Positions 17,581 to 25,854 of a DNA stretch of 64,000 nt are shown in pieces. How positions within the stretch are numbered: the stretch's first letter is position 1; the number at the start of each line of letters is the position of its first letter. The position numbers were made by a program, and so were the translations under genes. Origin of the DNA: Paenibacillus gyeongsangnamensis (lineage in GTDB: Bacteria > Bacillota > Bacilli > Paenibacillales > NBRC-103111). Below the pieces are notes generated by a model. It worked only from the letters and a program-made list of their open reading frames with translations. It was not told the origin of the DNA and ran no database searches. Location: the NCBI RefSeq assembly GCF_027533625.1, contig NZ_JAQAGZ010000001.1, positions 615,464 through 679,463 on the forward strand, read 5' to 3'.

Positions 17581-18138
17581 TTATTTGCTTTTATCATCCG
17601 CCCAAAGCCCTTTCTTAGCGGCGCGGGCTTCCCGCTCCAGCTGCAGGAAGCGCTTCTGGAACATGACGTTCGGCGGAACGGTCATCGTATTCGCATAGCC
17701 GTCCCGGACCAGCACTTCGTTGAACATGACGGGCTCGCCGTCAACCCAAACGTAGCGGAGAAGCCGGCCGTATTTGTCCTTGTCTCCGGCATCCGCGAAC
17801 ATATACACCTTTTTCTTCGTCAGCTTGCCCTTGGTGAAATCGCTCGCTTCCTTGCCGTATTTCTCCACAGGGCTGTTCGGCTTGACGGTTTCGGGCGTAT
17901 TGACCCCGATCAGGCGAACCTTGTCTCCCTCTTTCGTCTCGAAGGTGTCCCCGTCGACCACCCGCTTCACCTCGGTGAACGTAATCTTGCGGTCTTTAAG
18001 CTCCGGGTAACGACTCCGAATCGATTGAGCGAACGGATCATCCGCGCCGGCGGAGGCGCTCCCGCAGCCGCTCAGCACGATCACCGCCGCCAGCAGCACG
18101 GCGATAAGCAAGACGCACTTCTCTTTGCGCAGCATCAT
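17581..18138 (-). CDS. Secreted staphylococcal-nuclease-like lipoprotein
   Basis: Extracytoplasmic Ca2+-dependent nuclease. A lipoprotein signal (VLLIAVLLAAVIVLSGCGS) places the lipid-modified Cys near residue 25. The SNase domain shows VVDGDTF (Ca2+-binding Asp), VRLIGVNTPET (catalytic Arg and Glu) and YGRLLRYVW (second catalytic Arg), so the active site looks complete. The longest frame starts at GTG 18147; the two ATGs at 18138 and 18135 follow GGAG and are preferred. Divergent from the XPB operon. Confidence 0.88.
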   Translation of the reverse strand: MMLRKEKCVLLIAVLLAAVIVLSGCGSASAGADDPFAQSIRSRYPELKDRKITFTEVKRVVDGDTFETKEGDKVRLIGVNTPETVKPNSPVEKYGKEASDFTKGKLTKKKVYMFADAGDKDKYGRLLRYVWVDGEPVMFNEVLVRDGYANTMTVPPNVMFQKRFLQLEREARAAKKGLWADDKSK

Positions 18139-18211
18139 TTTCTCCACTCCCGTATGTAAATCTTTGCCGCGGGGAACCTGCGATCCCCGCCCTTTATTGT
18201 AGGGGCATTGG

Positions 18212-18230
18212 GCCGATTTTGTAAATCGGC
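18212..18230. promoter_or_regulatory. Perfect 8-bp inverted repeat, possible operator, upstream of the XPB operon
   Basis: GCCGATTT, loop TGT, AAATCGGC. It sits in the divergent region between the nuclease lipoprotein and the helicase and has no T run, so an operator is as likely as a terminator. No regulator is identified. Confidence 0.4.
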
Positions 18231-18297
18231 ATCATGTTTAAATCACGGGCGTTCCCCTCATACTAGGAACAGATGCCAAAGTCTGGAGGGAATCCGC

Positions 18298-20004
18298 ATG
18301 CCATACCACAAAGACCGGCCCTTGGTCGTGCAAAATGATTACTGCGTGCTGCTTGAAGTGCGGCACCCGAGCTTTGAAGAGGTTCGCGCGGGCTTGTCCC
18401 GTTTTGCCGATTTGGTGAAAACCCCGGAAAATATCCATACGTACCGCATGACCTCGTTGTCGCTGTGGAACGCCGCCGCCGCCGGACTGACCGCGGAGGA
18501 AATTACCGATTTTCTGGAGAGGTGGAGCAAATTCGGCCTGCCCGGCGGGCTGCGCAGCGATATCATCCGTTTTGTGGAACGATACGGCCTCATCCGCATG
18601 GAACGGCTCGGGGAGGATCTGCTGCTGATCTCGGACGATGTAGAGGCGATTAAGGAGATGGTGTCCTATAAATCGCTGCGCTCTTACGGACTGTGCCAGG
18701 TCGATTCGCGGACGCTGCGGTTCTCCCCGCAATACCGTGGACTGCTTAAACAGGAGCTCATCAAGCTGGGCTATCCGGTAGAGGATCTCGCCGGCTACAG
18801 CAAGGGGGAAGAGCTGTCGATCCGGCTTCGCGGCAAGGCGGAGGACCGGGGCGCTTTCGAGCTTCGGGATTACCAGCGGTCGGCGGTCGACTCGTTCTAC
18901 CGGGAAGGGACGCATCAAGGGGGGAGCGGGGTGATCGTGCTCCCCTGCGGCGCAGGCAAGACGGTTATCGGGATTGCGGCCATGGGCAAGCTTGGCTGCG
19001 CCACGCTGATCCTGACGAGCAACAGCACCTCGGTGCGCCAATGGAAGCGCGAAATTCTCGACAAAACGGAAATCACCGAAGAGATGGTAGGGGAATATAC
19101 GGGATCCGGCAAGGAGGTTCGTCCGATCACCATTGCCACTTATCAAATGCTGACTTATCGGAAAACCAAGGACGGTCCGTTCATTCACATGGATTTATTC
19201 AATAAGCGGGACTGGGGGCTCATCGTGTACGATGAGGTGCATTTGCTCCCGGCACCCGTTTTCCGCGTGACGGCGGATATTCAAGCGACCCGGAGGCTGG
19301 GGCTGACGGCGACGCTGGTCAGGGAAGACGGCCGAGAGGAGGACGTCTTCTCCCTTGTGGGACCCAAACGCTACGATCTGCCGTGGAAGGAACTGGAGGG
19401 CCGGGGCTGGATCGCTTCCGTCGAATGCGTGGAGCTCCGGGTTCCGCTCAGCGAGGTGGATTGGGAAACGTACCGGGCTGCGGAGCCGCGGGAGCAGATG
19501 AAGCTGGCGAGCGTCAACCCGGCGAAGCTGGAGGTGCTGAAGAAGCTGCTCGAGCAGCATGAAACCGAGCCGGTGCTGATCATCGGGCAATATTTGGAGC
19601 AGCTGCGCCGGATAGCCGAAAGCATCAAGGCTCCTCTCATTACGGGGCAGACGCCCCACGAGCAGCGGGAAACGCTCTACGGTGCCTTCCGCAGCGGTGA
19701 GCTCCGGGTGCTGATCGTCTCCAAGGTCGCCAATTTTGCCGTGGATTTGCCGGATGCGGCGGTCGCTGTCCAGCTGTCGGGCAGCTTCGGGTCACGCCAA
19801 GAGGAAGCGCAGCGGCTCGGCCGCATTCTCCGTCCGAAGACGGGGGATAATAAAGCTTACTTTTATACCATTGTCTCGGGGGAGACGAAAGAGCAGGAAT
19901 TTGCGCTGAACCGCCAGCTGTTTCTGATCGAGCAGGGCTACGCTTACCGGATCGAAGCGGCTCCGGGCTCCGGCGGCTTGAAAGAGCAGGTGATCTCCGG
20001 ATGA
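18298..20004 (+). CDS. Bacterial XPB-type DNA repair helicase
   Basis: Superfamily 2, 3'-5' DNA translocase related to eukaryotic XPB, 568 residues. An N-terminal damage-recognition-like part (residues 1-185) precedes the helicase core: Walker A PCGAGKT near 216, DEVH near 311, LTATLVREDG with the XPB RED motif near 340, and QRLGRILRPK near 505. The ATG at 18298 has GGAGGGAATCCGC upstream and is preferred to the longer frame from 18208. The stop overlaps the next gene's start by four bases (ATGA), so the pair is translationally coupled. Mycobacteria also carry an XPB gene beside a helicase-associated-domain gene. Confidence 0.9.
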   Translation: MPYHKDRPLVVQNDYCVLLEVRHPSFEEVRAGLSRFADLVKTPENIHTYRMTSLSLWNAAAAGLTAEEITDFLERWSKFGLPGGLRSDIIRFVERYGLIRMERLGEDLLLISDDVEAIKEMVSYKSLRSYGLCQVDSRTLRFSPQYRGLLKQELIKLGYPVEDLAGYSKGEELSIRLRGKAEDRGAFELRDYQRSAVDSFYREGTHQGGSGVIVLPCGAGKTVIGIAAMGKLGCATLILTSNSTSVRQWKREILDKTEITEEMVGEYTGSGKEVRPITIATYQMLTYRKTKDGPFIHMDLFNKRDWGLIVYDEVHLLPAPVFRVTADIQATRRLGLTATLVREDGREEDVFSLVGPKRYDLPWKELEGRGWIASVECVELRVPLSEVDWETYRAAEPREQMKLASVNPAKLEVLKKLLEQHETEPVLIIGQYLEQLRRIAESIKAPLITGQTPHEQRETLYGAFRSGELRVLIVSKVANFAVDLPDAAVAVQLSGSFGSRQEEAQRLGRILRPKTGDNKAYFYTIVSGETKEQEFALNRQLFLIEQGYAYRIEAAPGSGGLKEQVISG

Positions 20005-22058
20005 GGCTGACGGAAATCACGGCAAGAATGCCGGATGTGCTCTATGAGCGTTTGGCGTCGGACACGGCTTATGCTTCCTGGATTGCGAGAGGCGAGCCGC
20101 TGCTGCGGCTGTTGACCGACCCGGCAGTGCTTGAAACGGTCTGGAACCGGATGACGCCGCTTGAACGGCGGGTGCTGCGCCTTGTAATGGTGCACATGGG
20201 CTGCGAGCCGTTCGATGAGGGCAAGCTCGAGAGGCGGGGTGAGCCGAGCCTGTCCGGAGCGGAGCTGCGTCTCGGCTTCACGGGCCTGCTGCGTCTCGGC
20301 ATCGTATTCGCCTTTCGCAAATCGTGGGGCGAGCTGGTGTATGTGCTGCCGGAGGAGACGCTGGCCGCCTGGCAGCGGCTGCTGGCTCCGGAGCTTCCTC
20401 CCGGAGGCCGGGTGATGGCCGAACCGCGCAGGGAAACGGGCATGCTTGGGTACTGTGCGGAAACGGGTCTGGCAGCGGAGCTCTTTCATGCGCTGGTCTA
20501 CGCCGCCAAATACGGCCTCAAGCTGACCAAGAGCGGAACGCTTCATAAGAAGCATATTCAGAAGCTGGCGGAGCGCAATTGTCTGGATGAGGCCGCACTG
20601 GGGGGAGCGGCGCTTAAATTCGCCTTTGCCGATGCGTACCCGCTGAAGCTTGCCGTGGTGCTGGACTGCCTGCTTCGTCTGGAGCTGGCGGTGCCGGGGA
20701 CGGACGAATGGGTGCTGGAGCCGGAAGCGCTGAGCCGCTGGCTTAGCCTCAGTGCCGGAGAGCAGAACCGCCGGCTCTATGCCTGCTGGCGGTCCTTGAC
20801 GCTTCCATCCGCAGCGTGGCAGCAGCATGCCCTAATCCTGCTGGAACGCCTTGAGCCGGGGGAGGCCTTCTCCTCTGCCGATTTGCTGAATCTGCTGGCC
20901 CTTGCGGGGTTTCTTCCGGCGGCCGGTCCTGAAGAAACGGCGGAGCGCGTACAATCGCTGGAGCAGATCTGCTTGATGCCGCTCGCCGCACTGGGTTGGC
21001 TGGAGCCGGATGGGCAAGGAAGCTATGTGTGGAGGCTTCACCCTGCCGCGGCGGATGACACAGAGGAGGAGGGAGCGCTGATCGTGCAGCCGGATTTTGA
21101 AATTCTGGTTCCCCCCGATGTGCCGCCTGCGGTTTGCTGGGAGCTCGGCTGTCTGGCCGACCTGGTCCGGTCGGACCAAATGAGTATTTACAAGCTGTCC
21201 AAGGAGACGCTGAAGCGGGCGCTGGAGAACAGCCGTACCGCGGAAGAAATCGAAGCGTTTCTCGTCCGCCATTCGCTATACGAGCTTCCTGACCATGTGC
21301 TGATTACCCTCAGGCAATGGATGAAGCCGTTCGGGCAAACCGAGTTCCGCGAGGCGATATTGCTGCGCCTGGCCGATGCGGAAACGGCCAGAAGCGTCGC
21401 CAAGCTTCCGGGGGCCGCAGGGCATTTGACCGAGCCGGTGGGCGAGAAAGATTTTATTATTGCGCCTTCATCCGTGCAGCCGCTGTTTGACGCGTTGGAG
21501 CGTGCCGGCTACATGCCTGTGCGTCCAGACCTGAAGGGCGGTCCGAATGCGGCCGTTTATCCGAAGCTGAGCTTGCCGGACGGGCAGGAGCATGAGGAAA
21601 CTTCCGGTCTTGCCGCCAGTCGCTTGTCCGGCGGGAGCGGGGAGAAGGGGCTGCTCTATTCCCGGCATTCCGTCGCGTACTTCGAGATGGAAAGCACGCT
21701 GCCGGAGGTGTCCCTGCTCTATCCGGAGATGAGCGAGATTCCCGGAAGCTGGCTGCGCGACTTTCGGAGCTATCATCCGTCCACGCGCAAGGAAATGATC
21801 GAGCAGGCGATTCGCATGAGAACGCTGCTGCTGATCCGCAAGGGGGGCCGGGATTACCGGGTGGCTCCCCGTAAGCTGCAGGAGTCCAGAGGGTCGTGGT
21901 GCATGACCGGCTGGGAGCAGACAAGGACCGAAGGGGCCTCGCCGGGCGGGATAGCCCGGCCTTGGGAAGAAGCTTTCGGCAAGGTGAACGAAATCCGCTG
22001 GATGGCGGACGAATGGCAGGAGATGAAGCTGCTGCTTCCCGGCATCAATGATCAATAA
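20001..22058 (+). CDS. Helicase-associated (XPB/Ssl2 N-terminal domain-like) protein
   Basis: The 685-residue protein has no nucleotide-binding motif. It is mainly helical and Leu/Glu/Ala-rich, starting MRLTEITARMPDVLYERLA. A later segment (GALIVQPDFEILVPPDVPP, then YKLSKETLKRALENSRTAEE) resembles the helicase-associated domain found in partners of bacterial XPB. The final 200 residues include LLYSRHSVAYFEME and LLLIRKGGRDYRVAPR. The ATGA overlap with the XPB gene indicates they work together, probably as a loader or DNA-recognition partner. The family link rests on position and weak motif recognition. Confidence 0.7.
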   Translation: MRLTEITARMPDVLYERLASDTAYASWIARGEPLLRLLTDPAVLETVWNRMTPLERRVLRLVMVHMGCEPFDEGKLERRGEPSLSGAELRLGFTGLLRLGIVFAFRKSWGELVYVLPEETLAAWQRLLAPELPPGGRVMAEPRRETGMLGYCAETGLAAELFHALVYAAKYGLKLTKSGTLHKKHIQKLAERNCLDEAALGGAALKFAFADAYPLKLAVVLDCLLRLELAVPGTDEWVLEPEALSRWLSLSAGEQNRRLYACWRSLTLPSAAWQQHALILLERLEPGEAFSSADLLNLLALAGFLPAAGPEETAERVQSLEQICLMPLAALGWLEPDGQGSYVWRLHPAAADDTEEEGALIVQPDFEILVPPDVPPAVCWELGCLADLVRSDQMSIYKLSKETLKRALENSRTAEEIEAFLVRHSLYELPDHVLITLRQWMKPFGQTEFREAILLRLADAETARSVAKLPGAAGHLTEPVGEKDFIIAPSSVQPLFDALERAGYMPVRPDLKGGPNAAVYPKLSLPDGQEHEETSGLAASRLSGGSGEKGLLYSRHSVAYFEMESTLPEVSLLYPEMSEIPGSWLRDFRSYHPSTRKEMIEQAIRMRTLLLIRKGGRDYRVAPRKLQESRGSWCMTGWEQTRTEGASPGGIARPWEEAFGKVNEIRWMADEWQEMKLLLPGINDQ

Positions 22059-22199
22059 GGCCTACAGCAAGACAACGAAAAAAAGCAATATTCCGGGCGG
22101 CGAGGCAACCATTCCCCGCAGAAAAGGCAGCGCAAGACCGGCGAATTGTGATATGATAGTCTTGTTCGACTATTGAAAGAAAGGCAGGTGCTGCCCGAC

Positions 22200-22643
22200 A
22201 TGGCAGTAACGGAAAAACAAACGCTGGATATGTCTGCATTGCTGCTGGGGGCCTACGAGCTGGCCGAGATGATTATTCATTCCGCGGATACGGCGGATTA
22301 TCTATATTGGAAAGAACGCCAGGAGTCCGACCCGGAGGTTAAGGTTCTGGTCCGGGAGTTCGGCCGGAAGAAGGAGCTGTTCGAGGAAACTCAGCGCTTC
22401 GGCCATTTTCATCCGAATTACCATGAGGCGCTGGATCGGGTGAAGGAGGTTCAAGAGAAGCTGGAGCGGCTTGAACCCGTGCACCGCTTCAAAAGCGCGG
22501 AGGAACGCCTGGACGAGATCCTCTTCGAGGTATCCGAGACGCTCGCCCGCGCCGTATCCGATTCCATCAAGGTGCCGGGAAACGGCGCAGAGGAGGGCGG
22601 GGGCTGCTCCAGCGGCGGAAGCTGCAGCGGCAAATGCGGCTAA
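22200..22643 (+). CDS. ylbF: YlbF/RicF family protein with Cys-rich tail
   Basis: Helical protein of 147 residues. In B. subtilis, YlbF with YmcA and YaaT (RicF, RicA, RicT) binds RNase Y, carries iron-sulfur clusters, and affects mRNA maturation, competence, sporulation and biofilm formation. The N-terminal helices and the segment ERLEPVHRFKSAEERLDEIL are typical. The tail GGGCSSGGSCSGKCG contains three cysteines suitable for cluster binding. The start is the ATG at 22200; the longer frame from 22173 begins with TTG. ylbG follows after one opposite-strand gene. Confidence 0.82.
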   Translation: MAVTEKQTLDMSALLLGAYELAEMIIHSADTADYLYWKERQESDPEVKVLVREFGRKKELFEETQRFGHFHPNYHEALDRVKEVQEKLERLEPVHRFKSAEERLDEILFEVSETLARAVSDSIKVPGNGAEEGGGCSSGGSCSGKCG

Positions 22644-22650
22644 ACCTAAT

Positions 22651-23670
22651 CTAGCTTCGCGTCAATTGGAAGACGGGACGAAGCTCGCCTACACGGTCGC
22701 CGCGGCGGTTCAGGACGGGAGGCGTCAGGAAGCTCTGAAGCTGCTGCGTTTCGGACGAGCTTAGGAGGCCCAGCTGCCGCAGCGCTTCAGCCGCCGCCGG
22801 ATAACTGGCCCGTTCCGCGCCGTCTTCGATTTTCAGCGCGAGTCCCAGTGCTTCCTCAGGTATGCTGGCGGCGAAGATGCCTTCGGCGCCCATCTTGCCG
22901 ATAATGCGTCCTCGTGTGACTTCAACCAAGCGGGTATCGAACCGGTCGGTACCCGCTACATAGAACGGGTGCCGCCGTATGGCCTGGGTTATGCGCCGGC
23001 ATGCCTCCGCACGCTCCGGTGCCAGCCGGTCCGGCCGGCCGATGCCGGCGTAAGCGTAAGCCAAGGCGGATACCGGCACGGCGAAGACGGGTACTCCGCA
23101 GCCGTCCGTTCCAAGCGTGATGCTGTCCGCCTCCACGCCGCATAAATCGGCGACGGCGCTAAGCATCCTGCGTTGGACGGGATGCTCGCGGGCAATATAG
23201 CTTTCGGTAGGGGCGTCCAGCAGCCTGGCAAGCGCAAGCATCCCGGCATGCTTGCCGGAGCAGTTGTTGTGCAGCTGGGATGGGGAGCAGCCGCAGGCCG
23301 AGAGCCGCTCCGCGGCCGGTTTGTAATACGGATCCTGCTTGCCGCAGTCCAGGTCGCCTTCACCGAGCCCGAGCTTATGCAGCAGGCCGAGGGCCGCCTC
23401 CACATGCTGAGGCTCTCCGTTATGCGAAGCGCAGCAGAGAGCGATTTCCTCCTCCGTCAGGTCGAACCGCTCGATTCCGCCGGATTCGAGTAGAGGGACG
23501 AATTGAAGCAATTTGGCCGCGGAACGGGCAAAAGTATAGTAATCGGGATTGCCGGCGGAAGCGATCCGCTTCCCATTGAAATCAACGACGGCTATATGAC
23601 CGCGGTGGAGGCTCTCGACCATCCCTCCGCGAGTGACTTCGACTAAAATTTCGGCATGATGCGATGGCAT
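22651..23670 (-). CDS. L-asparaginase (class 3, Rhizobium ReAV-like/PF06089)
   Basis: Asparaginase II-type amidohydrolase, 339 residues, unrelated to the classical type I/II enzymes. Landmarks are ARSAAKLLQF (SxxK near residues 49-52), CCASHNGEPQHVE, LHNNCSGKHAGMLALA (Cys and Lys near 137-140) and TDGCGVPVFAVP (second Cys near 189), which match the serine-lysine and metal-binding residues of the ReAV group. The ATG has GAGAGG about 12 nt upstream. It ends 8 bp from the ylbF stop (convergent) and is divergent from ylbG, which separates the usually adjacent ylbF and ylbG. Confidence 0.88.
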   Translation of the reverse strand: MPSHHAEILVEVTRGGMVESLHRGHIAVVDFNGKRIASAGNPDYYTFARSAAKLLQFVPLLESGGIERFDLTEEEIALCCASHNGEPQHVEAALGLLHKLGLGEGDLDCGKQDPYYKPAAERLSACGCSPSQLHNNCSGKHAGMLALARLLDAPTESYIAREHPVQRRMLSAVADLCGVEADSITLGTDGCGVPVFAVPVSALAYAYAGIGRPDRLAPERAEACRRITQAIRRHPFYVAGTDRFDTRLVEVTRGRIIGKMGAEGIFAASIPEEALGLALKIEDGAERASYPAAAEALRQLGLLSSSETQQLQSFLTPPVLNRRGDRVGELRPVFQLTRS

Positions 23671-23716
23671 TTGTCAATCGATCCTCTCATTTTCGGATAA
23701 AGAAAGAAGGGTTCCC

Positions 23717-23983
23717 ATGTTTACGGAGCGAAGCGGCATTATTGTATGGTTCAGCGATTTGAAAGCGGCCGGCAAGCAGCTTGAGAAGTACGGCAGCGTG
23801 CATTTTATATCTAAGAAGCTGCATTATGCGGCCATGTACGTTCATGCGAGCCGTCTTGAAGACACGATGAAGCAGCTGCAGAGGCTGCCTTTCGTGAAGA
23901 AAGTGGAGCGCTCGTACCGTAATGAAATCAAAACTGAGTATAACAGTAATGTTCCTGATAAAACAAGATTCTACACCTTATAA
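23717..23983 (+). CDS. ylbG: YlbG family protein (UPF0298/DUF2129)
   Basis: The 88-residue protein follows the YlbG pattern: RSGIIVWFSDLKAAGKQLEK, then VHFISKKLHYAAMYV and LPFVKKVERSYRNEI. Function is unknown. RBS AAGAAGG precedes the ATG by eight bases. In B. subtilis it lies directly after ylbF; here the asparaginase gene intervenes on the opposite strand. A terminator lies just after it. Confidence 0.85.
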   Translation: MFTERSGIIVWFSDLKAAGKQLEKYGSVHFISKKLHYAAMYVHASRLEDTMKQLQRLPFVKKVERSYRNEIKTEYNSNVPDKTRFYTL

Positions 23984-24020
23984 CCGCGGCATCCGCGCTG
24001 CCCCAGCCTATGTCGTATAG

Positions 24021-24047
24021 AAAGCCTCCATTCGCGGAGGTTTTTTT
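24021..24047 (+). terminator. ylbG terminator
   Basis: CCTCC pairs with GGAGG around a six-base loop, followed by seven T residues. The next base begins a dispersed repeat. Confidence 0.85.
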
Positions 24048-24148
24048 GTTGATAAGAATTTATAAGTTTTTGCAGTTTATAGCTTCGCATCAACCTTGAT
24101 AAACGCGCTGGTCCTTGTAAGACAAGGATGGCGTAGCCGTTTATCCTG
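24048..24148 (+). repeat. Dispersed two-hairpin repeat, copy 3
   Basis: Full copy, 101 bp, beginning at the end of the ylbG terminator T run. The left inner stem ATAAGTT/AGTTTAT uses two wobble pairs. The right inner stem GTCCTTGT/ACAAGGAT uses one G-T pair, a change that keeps pairing. Confidence 0.9.
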
Positions 24149-24160
24149 GCACCAAAATTT

Positions 24161-24209
24161 ATAAACGCGCCAGTCCCCGTGAGTCAAGGGCGCGTAGCTG
24201 TTTATCCTG
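24161..24209 (+). repeat. Degenerate right half of the dispersed repeat
   Basis: A diverged right half follows copy 3 after 12 bp. It starts TAAACGCGCC and ends GTTTATCCTG. The inner bases differ from the family, yet ACGCGCC/GGCGCGT and TAAAC/GTTTA still pair. Confidence 0.7.
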
Positions 24210-24245
24210 TTTACAAATGACAGCGGTTTCTAAAAAAATTTTAAG

Positions 24246-24273
24246 TTGATTCTCGTTATAAAAAATGTACAAT
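24246..24273 (+). promoter_or_regulatory. SigA-type promoter of the unknown gene at 24343
   Basis: TTGATT at 24246-24251 and TACAAT at 24268-24273 with a 16-bp spacer, giving a leader of about 63 nt. Confidence 0.6.
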
Positions 24274-24342
24274 AGGAATTAATGTCTCTAAATTTGTACA
24301 TAGGATATAAGAACCAAATAAATAGGCAGGAGGTAATGTTTT

Positions 24343-24780
24343 GTGAGCGAGGGTCAGAGAAGAGCTAACGAACAAACCGTCACTTTTCCCAATCGGCTTG
24401 GAGGCAAGACCATAGCTGAAATCATCGTGACCCATCATGCCCGCATGCGTTGGGCCGACCGTGTGGAGCAGAGCAAAACCGGATTTCACGACATTACCGC
24501 TTTTTTATGGAGCAGGCTGAAGTCTAATGCGATCCGGCCCTATTATAAGAACGAAGAGGATGTGTACGTGATCGACGAGGACCTCGTCATGGTAGCGGAG
24601 TTTACTCCGGTACTGACCGCTTCGTCCGAGCCCGGCGCACCCGCCTACAAGCTGATTGTCGTTACGTTTCTCGGACGCATGTCCGAGACGATGGAGCTGA
24701 GGGATCTGCGCTCCTACTATTCCTGGCTGCGGCATTCGCGGCGGATGACCTTGATCAAGAACAGCCGAAAACGGAGATAG
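24343..24780 (+). CDS. Protein of unknown function, 145 residues
   Basis: I do not recognise the family. The product is soluble and basic: a short polar N-terminus, then IAEIIVTHHARMRWADRV (residues 26-43), a helix near FLWSRLKSN, a strand pair VYVIDEDLVMVAEF and YKLIVVTFLGR, and a Lys/Arg-rich C-terminus ending KNSRKRR. The early His-x3-R segment followed by paired strands loosely recalls small RNA-binding or toxin-like folds, but that is a resemblance only. The start is GTG with AGGAGG about nine bases upstream. It has its own promoter and terminator. Confidence 0.75.
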   Translation: MSEGQRRANEQTVTFPNRLGGKTIAEIIVTHHARMRWADRVEQSKTGFHDITAFLWSRLKSNAIRPYYKNEEDVYVIDEDLVMVAEFTPVLTASSEPGAPAYKLIVVTFLGRMSETMELRDLRSYYSWLRHSRRMTLIKNSRKRR

Positions 24781-24798
24781 CCCGTTGTTTGGTCTTCA

Positions 24799-24830
24799 GA
24801 GGCATGCCTGAATCCATGGGCATGCCTTTT
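24799..24830 (+). terminator. Terminator after the unknown gene
   Basis: AGGCATGCC pairs with GGCATGCCT, followed by TTTTAT. Confidence 0.8.
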
Positions 24831-24919
24831 ATACGTTCCGTGGGAACCCGGCAGTCTTCGATAGGAAGCTTACCTGATTTTTGTTATAATGGGATTACCA
24901 AGTATTCGGAGGAACGTTC

Positions 24920-25831
24920 ATGGCGCTTAATTTTCACCAGCTGCATATTTTTCATACGGTTGCCGAAAAAGGCAGCTTCTCTCACGCCGCCCAGGCGCTG
25001 CATATGACGCAGCCTGCGGTAACGATGCAGGTCCAGTCCCTGGAGGATTATTTCGGCACGAAGCTGTTCGCCAGATCGACGAAGCGCGTCGAGCTGACGG
25101 AATCCGGCCGGGCGCTCATTCCGTTCGCCCGGCGCAGCATTGAGCTCATGAAGGAAACGGATATCGGCATGTCCAAATTTACGCATATGCTGGATGGACG
25201 CCTCCATTTGGGAGCGAGCCTGACGATCGGCGAATATATTTTGCCCCGGCTGCTCGGCCCGTTCAGCCAGGAATATCCGAATATCTCGGTGTCGATGAAA
25301 GTGATCAACACCAAGCAGCTGCTGGAGGAAGTGCTGAACCATCAGCTGACCTTCGGCCTGGTGGAGGCGGAGGTGTCTCACCCGGACGTACATACGGAGG
25401 CGGTGCTCAGCGACGAGCTGAGGCTGATCGTGCCGAAGCAGCATCCGCTCGCGGACCGGGAGCGGGTGACGGTCGACGAAGTGCTGCAGTTCCCCTTTGT
25501 GCTGCGCGAGCAGGGCTCCGGCACACGCCGGGTCATGGAGGAGGAGCTGGAGAAAGCGGGCTACGCTCCGGACGCGCTCAGGATCGTAATGGAGCTCGGG
25601 AGTACGGGAGCGGTCAAATCCGCCGTCGAGGCGGGACTTGGCATCTCGATCCTGTCTCAATCGTCCGTACGGCACGAAGCGGCGCTCGGCGTGCTGAAAG
25701 TGAAGGAAATCGACGGTGTGCGCTTCGACAGGAGCTTTCATGCGATTTATTTGAACTCGACGCTGCTCCCGATATCGGCGGTTACGTTTATGACGTTCCT
25801 GAGAGAGCGCGATTTAAGCCAGTGGTTGTAA
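24920..25831 (+). CDS. LysR-family transcriptional regulator
   Basis: DNA-binding regulator of 303 residues. The N-terminal winged helix-turn-helix (residues 1-60: FHQLHIFHTVAEKGSFSHAA, TQPAVTMQVQSLE) is followed by a substrate-binding domain (about 90-300) with VPKQHPLADRERV and GLGISILSQSSV. It resembles the CysL group, but the effector and targets cannot be told. GGAGGAACGTTC precedes the ATG and an extended -10 TGTTATAAT lies at 24882-24890. The PHP gene starts 23 bp downstream in the same direction. Confidence 0.9.
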   Translation: MALNFHQLHIFHTVAEKGSFSHAAQALHMTQPAVTMQVQSLEDYFGTKLFARSTKRVELTESGRALIPFARRSIELMKETDIGMSKFTHMLDGRLHLGASLTIGEYILPRLLGPFSQEYPNISVSMKVINTKQLLEEVLNHQLTFGLVEAEVSHPDVHTEAVLSDELRLIVPKQHPLADRERVTVDEVLQFPFVLREQGSGTRRVMEEELEKAGYAPDALRIVMELGSTGAVKSAVEAGLGISILSQSSVRHEAALGVLKVKEIDGVRFDRSFHAIYLNSTLLPISAVTFMTFLRERDLSQWL

Positions 25832-25854
25832 AGGAACAGACAGGAGGAATCGAC

